Of a DNA stretch of 64,000 bases, positions 16,439 through 25,789 are shown one piece after another; position 1 is the first letter of the stretch; each line of letters opens with the position of its first letter. A model generated the notes under the pieces. It did not search any database, was not told where the DNA came from, and saw nothing but the letters and a program-made list of their open reading frames with translations. The DNA lies in NCBI RefSeq assembly GCF_000503215.1, contig NZ_KI628539.1, positions 558,001 to 622,000 of the forward strand. The letters are read 5' to 3'. This DNA comes from Pseudomonas canadensis (GTDB lineage: Bacteria; Pseudomonadota; Gammaproteobacteria; Pseudomonadales; Pseudomonadaceae). A program made the position numbers and the translations under genes.

Positions 16439-17350
16439 TTAAATAGATGGCTTGCGCGGGTGGGGCTGTTCACGGGCGACGGTGAGGAACGGGTCGACCA
16501 GCGCAGGCCGGGCGGTGCCACGGCGCCAGGCGAGGCCCACGTCGAGGGTCTGGCTGAGGTCGGCAATCGGGCGCGCTTCAATGATGTCGCCTTCAAGTGA
16601 CCAGGGCCGGTAGGTCATGTCCGGCTGGATCGACACGCCGAGGCCCGCCGCCACCAGGCTTCGCACGGCTTCGGTGGAAGCGGTGCGCAAGGTCACACGA
16701 GGTTGCAGGCCTGCGCCGGTCCACATGCGCTGGGCGTTGTGGCCCATTTCGTCGACGTTCAGCTGAATCAGCGGTTCACGCGCCACATCGGCCAAGTTAA
16801 TGCTGTCGTGTTCCAGCAGTGGATGTTGTGCCGGTAGCCACAAGCGGTGCGGGGAGTGGGTGAGGACTTCGGTCTGCAAGGCGTGGCGGTCTTCGAGGTT
16901 GGAGAGGATCAGCACGCCCACATCGATTTCACCGCTGACCAGCAAATGTTCGATATACGGGCGTTCATCCTCCATCACGCGGATTTCCACATTGGGGTAG
17001 GCGCGCTGGAATCGCGTCAACAAATCCGCGAGGTAATAGCCAGCCACCAGGCTCGTCACGCCGATGATCAACTGCCCGGCGACCTGGTCAGTGCTCTGCT
17101 GCAGGCTGCGCTTGGCGTTGTCGACGGTGGCCAGGATCAGATGCGCCTGGCGCAGAAATTGATGGCCCTGATGGGTCAGGGTCATGCCCTTGGCGTGACG
17201 GTTGAACAGGTTGACGCCGATTTCCTGCTCCAGTTGCTGGATCGCCAGGGTCAGGGTGGACTGGGAAATGAACGCTGTCTGCGCGGCAGCGGAGATCGAA
17301 CCGGTTTCGGCCACGGCGATAAAATGCCGGATTTGACGCAAGGTCATCAT
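16439..17350 (-). CDS. LysR-family transcriptional regulator of the polyamine block
   Basis: A 303-aa LysR-type regulator. The N-terminal winged HTH is MTLRQIRHFIAVAETGSISA followed by AAQTAFISQSTLTLAIQQLE, and the C-terminal co-inducer domain contains the usual GVTSLVAGYYL and GLGVSIQPDM elements. It is encoded upstream of, and in the same direction as, the dehydrogenase at 16335, with a 103-nt gap. Its likely target is the polyamine block; the effector is unknown. Two ATGs (17350 and 17347) are possible starts. Confidence 0.9.
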   Translation of the reverse strand: MMTLRQIRHFIAVAETGSISAAAQTAFISQSTLTLAIQQLEQEIGVNLFNRHAKGMTLTHQGHQFLRQAHLILATVDNAKRSLQQSTDQVAGQLIIGVTSLVAGYYLADLLTRFQRAYPNVEIRVMEDERPYIEHLLVSGEIDVGVLILSNLEDRHALQTEVLTHSPHRLWLPAQHPLLEHDSINLADVAREPLIQLNVDEMGHNAQRMWTGAGLQPRVTLRTASTEAVRSLVAAGLGVSIQPDMTYRPWSLEGDIIEARPIADLSQTLDVGLAWRRGTARPALVDPFLTVAREQPHPRKPSI

Positions 17351-17518
17351 GCTGGAATTACCAGTGGGGTGTTTTTATAGATTTGTTCGAGTGTATATCG
17401 ATTTAAGTGAAGGGCGACCGCGTTACATCTGGAAGCACTCTAGATCGAGGCTTTTTGGCACTTAGTTTTACGCTGGGAGCCTATTGGTCCTATGAACCCT
17501 AGTGTCTGGAGGCTACGA

Positions 17519-18229
17519 ATGAATACCCGTGGATTGCTCGATCAGTTGCTCAAGTCTGGCCAGGACATGTTGCAAAACAAGGCTGGCGGCCAGCGTAAGC
17601 AGGACGACAAAGGTGCACTGGGCGGTTTGCTCGGCGGTGGTGGCCTTGGCAGTCTGCTCGGTGGCGCAGGCGGCGGCGCCTTGGCGGCCGGCGCCATGGG
17701 GCTGCTGCTGGGCAACAAAAAAGCCCGCAAGTTCGGCGGCAAGGCCCTGACCTATGGCGGTTTGGCGGCGTTGGGCGTCATTGCCTACAAAGCCTATGGC
17801 AACTGGCAGGCGCAACAGGCCAATGCCCCGAAAGGTGAGCCGCAGACCATTGACCGCCTGCCACCGGCCCAGGTTGAGCTACACAGCCAAGGCATCCTCA
17901 AGGCGCTGGTCGCTGCCGCCAAGGCTGACGGCCATGTGGATGAGCGCGAGCGCGAATTGATCGAAGGCGAATTCACCAAGCTGGACAACGACCGCGAACT
18001 GCAAAGCTGGCTGCACGCTGAGCTCAACAAGCCCCTCGATCCAGCCGACGTGGCGCGAGCTGCCGGCACGCCGGAAATGGCCGCCGAGATGTACATCGCC
18101 AGCGTGATGCTGGTGGACGAGGAAAACTTCATGGAGAAGGCTTATCTCGACGAACTGGCGCGGCAACTGAAACTGGAGCCGGGGTTGAAGCTGGAACTGG
18201 AAAAACAGGTACGCCAAGCCTCGCTCTGA
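17519..18229 (+). CDS. TerB-like (DUF533) protein
   Basis: A 236-aa protein of the DUF533/YebE family. The N-terminal 80 residues are Gly/Ala-rich (GGLLGGGGLGSLLGGAGG, then ALAAGAMGLLLGNKKARK), likely amphipathic or membrane-associated. The C-terminal TerB-like helical domain begins at LHSQGILKALVAAAKADGHV, with the acidic DGHVDERERELIEG metal-site-like loop. The ATG at 17519 has GGAGG 6 nt upstream and is preferred over an in-frame ATG at 17492. It is a single-gene unit with its own terminator. The cellular role of this family is not established. Confidence 0.82.
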   Translation: MNTRGLLDQLLKSGQDMLQNKAGGQRKQDDKGALGGLLGGGGLGSLLGGAGGGALAAGAMGLLLGNKKARKFGGKALTYGGLAALGVIAYKAYGNWQAQQANAPKGEPQTIDRLPPAQVELHSQGILKALVAAAKADGHVDERERELIEGEFTKLDNDRELQSWLHAELNKPLDPADVARAAGTPEMAAEMYIASVMLVDEENFMEKAYLDELARQLKLEPGLKLELEKQVRQASL

Positions 18230-18249
18230 TCCCATGGCTTTATTGAGAG

Positions 18250-18284
18250 CACCCCGGATGCCGTAAAGGCCCGGGGTGTTTTTG
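18250..18284 (+). terminator. Intrinsic terminator between the TerB-like gene and wspA
   Basis: The stem CACCCCGG / CCGGGGTG with a 13-nt loop, followed by TTTTT. It separates the TerB-like gene from the wsp operon. Confidence 0.85.
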
Positions 18285-18378
18285 CATTCTGTGAGCGCTA
18301 CATCAAAACCCGTTGATAAATGAGGGCTTCTGCTCAGCTATACTCCCTCGCATTTGATCGGCCCTTCGAGGAATTACT

Positions 18379-20001
18379 GTGAAGAACTGGACCTTGCGCC
18401 AACGGATCTTGGCAAGCTTTGCGGTCATTATCGCCATCATGCTGTTAATGGTTGTGGTCTCCTATTCACGGTTGCTGAAGATCGAAACCAGCGAAGTTGC
18501 GGTGCGCGATGATGCGGTGCCGGGGGTCTACCTCAGCTCCATGATCCGCAGCGCGTGGGTCGACAGCTACCTGCAGACCCTCGAATTGCTGGGCCTGCGT
18601 GAAAACAAGCAGTTGAGCGACGCCGACCGTGCGGAGTTCAAGTCCTTTGAAGCACGCATCTTGCAGCAGATGGATAACTACGAAAAAACCATCGCCGGCG
18701 GTGACGATCGGTCCGAGTTCGACAAGTTCGAAACCCTGCACCAGGCCTATAACAAGAGCCTGTCCACGGTGCTCGACAGCCTGCAACGCGGTGACCTGGC
18801 TGCGGCACGCAAAGAGTTCGACACGCAGTTGACGCCGACCTGGACCGCAGGCCGCATGAAGCTCAACGACATCATCACCGAGAACAAAAACGTCGCCGAC
18901 CGTGCGACCAACGCGATCGATGATGCGGTATCCGCAGCGAAAATCAGCATGTTTGTGTCGTTGGTCGTCGCCATCCTCGCCGCCGGCCTGTGTGGCCTGC
19001 TGCTGATGCGCGCGATCATGGCGCCGATGCAGCGCATCGTCGACATCCTCGAAACCATGCGCGACGGCGACCTGAGCAAGCGCTTGAACCTGGAGCGCAA
19101 GGACGAGTTCGGCGCCGTCGAAACCGGCTTCAACGACATGATGACCGAGCTGACCGCCCTGGTGTCCCAGGCCCAGCGTTCGTCGGTGCAGGTCACTACA
19201 TCAGTGACTGAGATTGCCGCCACGTCCAAGCAGCAGCAAGCCACCGCCACTGAAACCGCTGCGACTACCACCGAAATCGGTGCCACCTCCCGCGAAATCG
19301 CGGCCACGTCCAAGGATCTGGTGCGCACCATGACCGAAGTGTCTACCGCCGCCGACCAGGCTTCGGTCGCCGCCGGTTCCGGCCAGCAAGGCCTGGCGCG
19401 CATGGAAGAAACCATGCACTCGGTGATGGGCGCGGCCGATCTGGTCAACGCCAAGTTGGCGATCCTCAATGAGAAGGCCGGCAACATCAACCAGGTGGTG
19501 GTGACCATCGTCAAGGTCGCTGACCAGACCAACCTGTTGTCGCTTAACGCGGCGATCGAGGCCGAGAAAGCCGGGGAGTACGGTCGCGGTTTTGCTGTTG
19601 TTGCCACCGAAGTGCGTCGCTTGGCCGACCAGACTGCCGTGGCCACCTACGACATCGAGCAGATGGTGCGCGAGATCCAGTCGGCGGTGTCGGCGGGCGT
19701 GATGGGCATGGACAAGTTCTCCGAAGAAGTGCGTCGCGGCATGTTTGAAGTGCAGCAAGTGGGCGAGCAGTTGTCGCAGATCATCCATCAGGTACAGGCC
19801 CTGGCGCCGCGGGTATTGATGGTCAACGAAGGCATGCAGGCCCAGGCCACCGGTGCCGAGCAGATCAACCACGCCCTGGTGCAACTGGGCGATGCCAGCA
19901 GCCAGACCGTCGAGTCCCTGCGCCAGGCCAGCTTTGCCATTGATGAGCTGAGCCAGGTGGCGGTCGGTCTGCGCAGCGGCGTGTCGCGTTTCAAAGTCTG
20001 A
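18379..20001 (+). CDS. wspA: WspA, surface-sensing methyl-accepting chemoreceptor
   Basis: A 540-aa chemoreceptor with two transmembrane segments (about residues 11-31 and 192-214), a periplasmic four-helix ligand domain between them, a HAMP region, and the signalling hairpin tip LLSLNAAIEAEKAGEYGRGF. In P. aeruginosa and P. fluorescens WspA senses surface-related envelope stress and signals to WspE. The start is GTG at 18379 with GAGGAA 6 nt upstream. It is the first gene of the wsp operon and its stop overlaps the wspB start (TGATG). Confidence 0.95.
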   Translation: MKNWTLRQRILASFAVIIAIMLLMVVVSYSRLLKIETSEVAVRDDAVPGVYLSSMIRSAWVDSYLQTLELLGLRENKQLSDADRAEFKSFEARILQQMDNYEKTIAGGDDRSEFDKFETLHQAYNKSLSTVLDSLQRGDLAAARKEFDTQLTPTWTAGRMKLNDIITENKNVADRATNAIDDAVSAAKISMFVSLVVAILAAGLCGLLLMRAIMAPMQRIVDILETMRDGDLSKRLNLERKDEFGAVETGFNDMMTELTALVSQAQRSSVQVTTSVTEIAATSKQQQATATETAATTTEIGATSREIAATSKDLVRTMTEVSTAADQASVAAGSGQQGLARMEETMHSVMGAADLVNAKLAILNEKAGNINQVVVTIVKVADQTNLLSLNAAIEAEKAGEYGRGFAVVATEVRRLADQTAVATYDIEQMVREIQSAVSAGVMGMDKFSEEVRRGMFEVQQVGEQLSQIIHQVQALAPRVLMVNEGMQAQATGAEQINHALVQLGDASSQTVESLRQASFAIDELSQVAVGLRSGVSRFKV

Positions 20002-20513
20002 TGAGCGACCTCGCGGCTAAACGCGGTGCCGTCTCGGCAGCGAAAAAGGCGTTGTTCCTGGTGTTCCACATCGGCAACGAACGTTACGCCCTCAAGGCCA
20101 CGGAAGTGGCCGAGGTGCTGCCGCGCCTGCCTTTGAAACCCATCGCCCATGCACCGCTGTGGGTGGCGGGCATCTTTGCCCACCGTGGCACGCTGGTGCC
20201 GGTGATCGACCTTAGCGCATTGACCTTTGGCACCGCCGCCCAGGCGCGCACCAGCACGCGGCTGGTACTGGTCAATTACCAGCCCGAGCCCTGGACCGAG
20301 GCACGCTGGCTCGGACTGATCCTGGAGCAGGCCACCGACACATTGCGTTGCGATCCGGCGGAGTTTCAGCCCTACGGCCTCGACAACCGCCAGGCGCCGT
20401 ATCTGGGGCCGGTGCGCGAAGACGCGTTGGGCTTGATGCAATGGATCGGCGTGAATGACCTGCTCACCGATGAGGTGCGCACCGTACTGTTTTCTGCCGA
20501 GCTGAGCCTATGA
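20001..20513 (+). CDS. wspB: WspB, CheW-like adaptor
   Basis: A 170-aa CheW-domain scaffold that links WspA to the WspE kinase. CheW core elements are visible: FHIGNERYALKATEVAEVLP, then GIFAHRGTLVPVIDLS. It overlaps wspA by 1 nt and wspC by 4 nt. It is one of two CheW proteins in the operon (the other is WspD). Confidence 0.92.
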   Translation: MSDLAAKRGAVSAAKKALFLVFHIGNERYALKATEVAEVLPRLPLKPIAHAPLWVAGIFAHRGTLVPVIDLSALTFGTAAQARTSTRLVLVNYQPEPWTEARWLGLILEQATDTLRCDPAEFQPYGLDNRQAPYLGPVREDALGLMQWIGVNDLLTDEVRTVLFSAELSL

Positions 20514-21769
20514 GCAGCGATCCGCGTTTCTTTGCCTTCCTTAAAGAGCGCATCGGCCTGGATGTCGCCTCGGTGGGCGAAGCCATCATCGAACGCGCGG
20601 TGCGCCAGCGCAGCCAGGCCGTCAATGCGCAAACGGCGGGCGAGTACTGGCAGCACCTGCAAAGTTCCGAGGATGAGCAGCAGGCGCTGATCGAAGCGGT
20701 GATCGTCCCGGAAACCTGGTTTTTCCGTTACCCCGAATCGTTCGCGACCCTGGCCCGCTTGGCCAAGGCGCGGCTGATCGAAATCAAGCAGATGCGCGCA
20801 CTGCGCATCCTCAGCCTGCCGTGCTCCACGGGTGAAGAACCTTATTCGATTGCCATGGCATTACTGGACGCAGGCCTCGCGCCTCACCAGTTCAAGGTGC
20901 TGGGCCTGGATGTCAGCCCGCTGTCGGTGGAACGTGCGCGGCGCGGGGTGTATGGCAAGAACTCGTTTCGCGGTGGCGATATCGCCTTTCGCGATCGCCA
21001 TTTCACCGAATACGGCGATGGTTACCACATTGCCGACCGTGTGCGCGAACAGGTGCGCCTGCAAGTGGGCAACCTGCTCGATCCGGGCTTGTTGGCGAAT
21101 GAGGCGAGCTACGACTTTGTGTTCTGCCGCAACCTGCTGATCTACTTCGACCAGCCCACGCAGAAGCAAGTGTTCGACGTGCTCAAGGGCCTGACCCACG
21201 TGGACGGCGTGCTGTTTATCGGCCCGGCCGAGGGCAGCCTGCTGGGGCGCCATGGCATGCGTTCAATTGGGGTGCCGCAGTCGTTTGCGTACAGTCGGCA
21301 TGCCGAGCCGGTCAAGCCCGAGCCCGTGTTTGTGCCGATCGCCGCGCCGATCCCGCAACGCAGTGCGGCGCCGATTCCGAGCAAGCCACGGCCGTTCAGC
21401 ACGGCCAGCGCCCAGGTGGTGCCGATCAAGACGCCGCACACCGATGCGGGCGACTTGCTCAGTCGCATCGCCACCCTGGCCAATGAAGGCAAGAGTGCCG
21501 AAGCCCGCGCCGCGTGCGAACAGTATTTGAGCAACCACCCGCCGGCCGCCCAGGTGTTCTACTGGCTTGGGCTGCTCAGCGACGTGGCCGGCAGCGCCCT
21601 GGAAGCCCAGGGTTATTATCGAAAAGCCTTGTACCTGGAGCCCCAGCACCCGCAGGCCTTGATGCACCTGGCCGCGTTGCTCGAATCCCAGGGCGACAGT
21701 GCGGGAGCGCGCCGCTTGCAGGCGCGGGCTGCCCGTAGCGAGCGAGCTGACAGTGAGTCCAAACGATGA
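20510..21769 (+). CDS. wspC: WspC, CheR-type receptor methyltransferase with TPR tail
   Basis: A 419-aa protein whose first 270 residues are a CheR methyltransferase: SLPCSTGEEPYSIAMALLDA is the SAM-binding region and FVFCRNLLIYFD the core strand. The C-terminal part has a Pro/Ala linker and TPR repeats (YWLGLLSDVAGSALEAQGYY). It would methylate WspA glutamates to raise signalling. It overlaps its neighbours by 4 nt on both sides. Confidence 0.93.
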   Translation: MSSDPRFFAFLKERIGLDVASVGEAIIERAVRQRSQAVNAQTAGEYWQHLQSSEDEQQALIEAVIVPETWFFRYPESFATLARLAKARLIEIKQMRALRILSLPCSTGEEPYSIAMALLDAGLAPHQFKVLGLDVSPLSVERARRGVYGKNSFRGGDIAFRDRHFTEYGDGYHIADRVREQVRLQVGNLLDPGLLANEASYDFVFCRNLLIYFDQPTQKQVFDVLKGLTHVDGVLFIGPAEGSLLGRHGMRSIGVPQSFAYSRHAEPVKPEPVFVPIAAPIPQRSAAPIPSKPRPFSTASAQVVPIKTPHTDAGDLLSRIATLANEGKSAEARAACEQYLSNHPPAAQVFYWLGLLSDVAGSALEAQGYYRKALYLEPQHPQALMHLAALLESQGDSAGARRLQARAARSERADSESKR

Positions 21770-22467
21770 GTAACACCGAGGCGCTCGACACCGCAGGCCT
21801 GGACTTGACCCTGGCCGACACCCAAGCCATCGACGACTGCTGGAACCGCATCGGCATTCATGGCGACAAATCCTGCCCGCTGCTGGCGGACCATATCCAT
21901 TGCCGCAACTGCTCGGTGTACTCGGCAGCAGCCACGCGGTTGCTGGACCGCTACGCCTTGCAGCAGGATGCGCATCGCCCGCATGCCACTGTCGAGCTGG
22001 GCGAAGACGTGGTCACCCGTTCTTTGCTGATGTTCCGTCTCGGCGAAGAATGGTTGGGCATTGCCACCCGTTGCCTGGTGGAAGTCGCGCCGTTGCAACC
22101 GATCCATTCGCTGCCGCACCAACGCTCGCGCGCCTTGCTCGGCGTGGCCAATGTGCGGGGTGCGCTAGTGGCGTGCCTTTCGCTGGTGGAACTGCTCGGC
22201 CTGGATGTCACCAGCAACGGCGCCAGCGGCAGCCGCATCATGCCGCGTATGCTGATCATCGCCGCACAGGATGGCCCGGTGGTGGTGCCGGTGGATGAAG
22301 TCGACGGGATCCACGCCATCGATGAGCGCACCTTGAAGGCGGCTTCGGCCTCCGGCACCCAGGCCAGCGCGCGCTACACCCAAGGCGTGTTGCAGTGGAA
22401 AGGCCGCAGCCTGCGGTGGCTGGACGAGGCGCAATTGTTGTCCGCCGTGACCCGGAGCCTCACATGA
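21766..22467 (+). CDS. wspD: WspD, CheW-like adaptor
   Basis: A 233-aa CheW-domain protein with an N-terminal extension containing a Cys-rich segment (CWNRI..CPLLADHIHCRNCSVY), a feature of WspD and FrzA-like adaptors, before the CheW core (RLGEEWLGIATRCLVEV, VRGALVACLSLVELL). It overlaps wspC and wspE by 4 nt each. Confidence 0.9.
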   Translation: MSNTEALDTAGLDLTLADTQAIDDCWNRIGIHGDKSCPLLADHIHCRNCSVYSAAATRLLDRYALQQDAHRPHATVELGEDVVTRSLLMFRLGEEWLGIATRCLVEVAPLQPIHSLPHQRSRALLGVANVRGALVACLSLVELLGLDVTSNGASGSRIMPRMLIIAAQDGPVVVPVDEVDGIHAIDERTLKAASASGTQASARYTQGVLQWKGRSLRWLDEAQLLSAVTRSLT

Positions 22468-24731
22468 CCCCCGACCAGATGCGCGATGCCTCGCTGCTGG
22501 AACTGTTCAGCCTGGAAGCCGATGCGCAGACCCAGGTCCTGAGCGCGGGCCTGCTGGCCCTGGAACGCAACCCGACCCAGGCCGATCAGCTTGAAGCCTG
22601 CATGCGTGCCGCTCACTCGCTCAAGGGCGCGGCACGTATCGTCGGCGTAGACGCCGGGGTCAGCGTCTCCCATGTGATGGAAGATTGCCTGGTCAGCGCC
22701 CAGGAAAGCCGCCTGTACCTGCAACCCGAACATATTGATGCGTTGCTGCAAGGCACCGACCTGCTGATGCGCATCGCTACGCCCGACAATAACGTGGGGC
22801 CGGCGGATATCGAAGCCTATGTGGCGTTGATGGAACGCCTGCTGGATCCGTCCCAGGCGCCGGTCAAGCCTGCGCCGCCGCCAGAACCGGCGGCTGTCGT
22901 TGAAGAGCTGCCGCCGGAGCCCGAGCCCGCGCCGCCAGTGGCTGCTGAGCCGCTGCGTCAGAACAAACGCATGACCGAAGGCGGCGAACGTGTGCTGCGG
23001 GTAACCGCGGAGCGTCTGAACAGCCTGCTCGACCTGTCGAGCAAATCCCTGGTGGAAACCCAGCGGCTCAAACCCTACCTGGCCAGCTTGCAGCGCCTCA
23101 AGCGCATTCAAAGCCAGAGCGTGCGTGCCCTGGATACGCTGGACGGGCAACTCAAGACCCAAAGTCTGAACCTGGAAGCCCAGGAAGCACTGGCTGACAC
23201 CCGCCGCCTGCTCAGCGAAGCCCAGGCCCTGCTGGCGGAAAAAACCGCCGAGCTGGACGAGTTCGGCTGGCAGGCCGGGCAGCGCGCCCAGGTGCTGTAT
23301 GACACGGCGCTAGCCTGCCGCATGCGCCCGTTTGCCGATGTCCTGGCCGGGCAGGTGCGCATGGTGCGTGACCTTGGCCGCAGCCTCGGCAAGCAGGTGC
23401 GTCTGGAGATTGAGGGCGAAAAGACCCAGGTCGACCGCGACGTGCTGGAAAAACTTGAAGCGCCGCTCACCCATTTGTTGCGCAATGCCGTCGACCACGG
23501 CATCGAAATGCCCGAGCAACGCCTGCTCGCCGGCAAGCCGGCTGAAGGCCTGATCCGCCTGCGCGCGTCCCACCAGGCCGGTTTGTTGGTGCTGGAATTG
23601 AGCGATGATGGTAATGGCGTCGACCTGGAACGCCTGCGCGGCACCATCGTCGACCGGCATCTGTCGCCGCTGGAAACCGCCCTGCGCCTGAGCGAAGAAG
23701 AGTTGCTGACGTTCCTGTTCCTGCCGGGGTTCAGCCTGCGCGACAAGGTCACCGAAGTGTCCGGGCGCGGGGTCGGCCTGGATGCGGTGCAGCACATGGT
23801 CCGCCAACTGCGCGGCGCAGTGGTGCTGGAACAGACGGCGGGGCAGGGCAGTCGTTTCCACCTGGAAGTGCCGCTGACCTTGTCGGTGGTGCGCAGCCTG
23901 GTGGTGGAAGTTGGCGAGGAAGCCTATGCGTTCCCGCTGGCCCATATCGAACGCATGTGCGACCTGGCGCCGGACGATATCGTGCAACTGGAAGGTCGCC
24001 AGCATTTCTGGCACGAAGGCCGGCATGTCGGCCTGGTCGCCGCGAGCCAGTTGCTGCAGAGGCCGGCAGGGCAGAGTCCGTCGGACACCTTGAAGGTCGT
24101 GGTGATCCGCGAGCGCGATGCCGTGTATGGGATTGCCGTGGAGCGTTTTATCGGCGAGCGTACCTTGGTGGTGCTGCCGCTGGATGATCGTCTGGGCAAG
24201 GTCCAGGATATTTCCGCCGGTGCCTTGCTGGATGACGGCTCGGTGGTGTTGATCGTCGACGTGGAAGACATGCTGCGTTCGGTGGACAAACTGCTCAACA
24301 CCGGCCGCCTGGAACGTATCGCGCGACGCAGCCAGCAGGCCACCGAAGCGCCGCGTAAACGGGTGCTGGTGGTGGATGACTCGCTGACCGTGCGTGAGTT
24401 GCAACGCAAATTGTTACTCAATCGTGGTTATGAAGTGGCGGTGGCGGTCGATGGCATGGACGGCTGGAACGCCTTGCGCTCCGAAGACTTTGACCTGTTG
24501 ATAACTGATATTGATATGCCTCGTATGGACGGTATTGAATTGGTCACACTCTTGCGCCGTGACAGTCGCCTGCAATCGTTGCCGGTGATGGTGGTGTCCT
24601 ACAAGGATCGCGAAGAAGACCGTCGTCGTGGACTGGACGCCGGCGCCGACTATTATTTAGCCAAAGCCAGTTTTCATGATGACGCCCTGCTGGACGCCGT
24701 GGTGGAACTGATCGGAGGCGCGCGGGCATGA
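22464..24731 (+). CDS. wspE: WspE, hybrid CheA-type histidine kinase
   Basis: A 755-aa CheA-like kinase-receiver hybrid. The N-terminal HPt domain carries the phosphorylated His51 in AAHSLKGAARIVG. A Pro/Glu-rich linker follows (about 130-175), then dimerisation and ATPase domains (N box HLLRNAVDHGIEMPEQR, G boxes SDDGNGVDLE and VSGRGVGLDAVQHMVRQ), a CheW-like regulatory domain, and a C-terminal receiver from about residue 632 (VLVVDDSLTV, ITDIDMPRMDG). It phosphorylates WspR and WspF. The ATG at 22464 overlaps the wspD stop (ATGA); a longer in-frame start inside wspD is rejected. Confidence 0.95.
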   Translation: MTPDQMRDASLLELFSLEADAQTQVLSAGLLALERNPTQADQLEACMRAAHSLKGAARIVGVDAGVSVSHVMEDCLVSAQESRLYLQPEHIDALLQGTDLLMRIATPDNNVGPADIEAYVALMERLLDPSQAPVKPAPPPEPAAVVEELPPEPEPAPPVAAEPLRQNKRMTEGGERVLRVTAERLNSLLDLSSKSLVETQRLKPYLASLQRLKRIQSQSVRALDTLDGQLKTQSLNLEAQEALADTRRLLSEAQALLAEKTAELDEFGWQAGQRAQVLYDTALACRMRPFADVLAGQVRMVRDLGRSLGKQVRLEIEGEKTQVDRDVLEKLEAPLTHLLRNAVDHGIEMPEQRLLAGKPAEGLIRLRASHQAGLLVLELSDDGNGVDLERLRGTIVDRHLSPLETALRLSEEELLTFLFLPGFSLRDKVTEVSGRGVGLDAVQHMVRQLRGAVVLEQTAGQGSRFHLEVPLTLSVVRSLVVEVGEEAYAFPLAHIERMCDLAPDDIVQLEGRQHFWHEGRHVGLVAASQLLQRPAGQSPSDTLKVVVIRERDAVYGIAVERFIGERTLVVLPLDDRLGKVQDISAGALLDDGSVVLIVDVEDMLRSVDKLLNTGRLERIARRSQQATEAPRKRVLVVDDSLTVRELQRKLLLNRGYEVAVAVDGMDGWNALRSEDFDLLITDIDMPRMDGIELVTLLRRDSRLQSLPVMVVSYKDREEDRRRGLDAGADYYLAKASFHDDALLDAVVELIGGARA

Positions 24732-25738
24732 GGATTGCGATCGTCAATGACATGCCCCTGGCGGTGGAGGCCTTGCGCCGCGCCTTGAGCTTCGAGCCCG
24801 CGCATCAGGTTGTCTGGGTGGCCGCCAATGGGCTGGAAGCGGTACAGCGCTGCGCTGAGCTGACGCCGGACCTGATCCTGATGGACCTGATCATGCCGGT
24901 GATGGACGGCGTGGAAGCCACCCGCCAGATCATGGCCGAGACCCCATGCGCCATCGTTATCGTGACTGTTGATCGCCAGGCCAACGTCAGCCGAGTGTTC
25001 GAAGCCATGGGCCATGGCGCCCTGGACGTGGTGGACACGCCGACCCTGGGCGTGGGCAATCCCAAGGATGCGGCGGCGCCGCTGCTGCGCAAGATCCTCA
25101 ATATCGGCTGGCTGATCGGCCAGCGCGGCAGCCGCGTACGCGCTGAAACCGTTGCGCCGCGAATTACCGGGAAACGCCAGAGCCTGGTGGCAATCGGTTC
25201 ATCGGCGGGTGGCCCGGCTGCCCTGGAAATCCTGCTCAAAGGCTTGCCCCGGGACTTTCCCGCCGCCATTGTGCTGGTGCAGCATGTGGACCAAGTGTTC
25301 GCTGCCGGCATGGCCGAATGGCTGAGCAGCGCCTCCGGCCTGCCGGTGCGCCTGGCCCGTGAAGGCGAACCCCCGCAAAGTGGCGTGGTGCTGCTGGCTG
25401 GCACCAACCACCACATTCGATTGCTGAAAAATGGCACGCTAGCCTATACCGCAGAACCGGTAAACGAGATCTACCGACCTTCGATCGACGTGTTTTTCGA
25501 AAGCGTGGCCAGCCACTGGAATGGCGATGCCGTCGGCGTACTGCTGACCGGCATGGGGCGCGATGGGGCCCAGGGCCTCAAGTTACTGCGTGAACAAGGT
25601 TATTTGACCATCGCCCAGGATCAGCAAAGCTCGGCGGTGTATGGCATGCCCAAAGCGGCGGCGGCGATTGATGCTGCTGTTGAAATTCGCCCACTGGATA
25701 GAATTGCGCCCCGATTGCTGGAGGTCTTTGCAAAATGA
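24728..25738 (+). CDS. wspF: WspF, CheB-type methylesterase
   Basis: A 336-aa response regulator-methylesterase. The receiver domain (MRIAIVNDMPLAVEALRR, with the acceptor Asp in LILMDLIMPVMDG) is joined to a CheB catalytic domain with Ser159 in GSSAGGPAAL, the His in VLVQHVDQVF and the Asp in LTGMGRDGA. It resets the pathway by demethylating WspA. Loss of WspF activates WspR and produces wrinkly colonies in P. fluorescens. This copy appears intact: all catalytic residues are present and there is no frameshift. It overlaps wspE by 4 nt. Confidence 0.95.
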   Translation: MRIAIVNDMPLAVEALRRALSFEPAHQVVWVAANGLEAVQRCAELTPDLILMDLIMPVMDGVEATRQIMAETPCAIVIVTVDRQANVSRVFEAMGHGALDVVDTPTLGVGNPKDAAAPLLRKILNIGWLIGQRGSRVRAETVAPRITGKRQSLVAIGSSAGGPAALEILLKGLPRDFPAAIVLVQHVDQVFAAGMAEWLSSASGLPVRLAREGEPPQSGVVLLAGTNHHIRLLKNGTLAYTAEPVNEIYRPSIDVFFESVASHWNGDAVGVLLTGMGRDGAQGLKLLREQGYLTIAQDQQSSAVYGMPKAAAAIDAAVEIRPLDRIAPRLLEVFAK

Positions 25739-25789
25739 ACAGGACTTCCCGCGGTGCTGGCTGGCAGGTAGTAATTCAGGTGACTGCAC

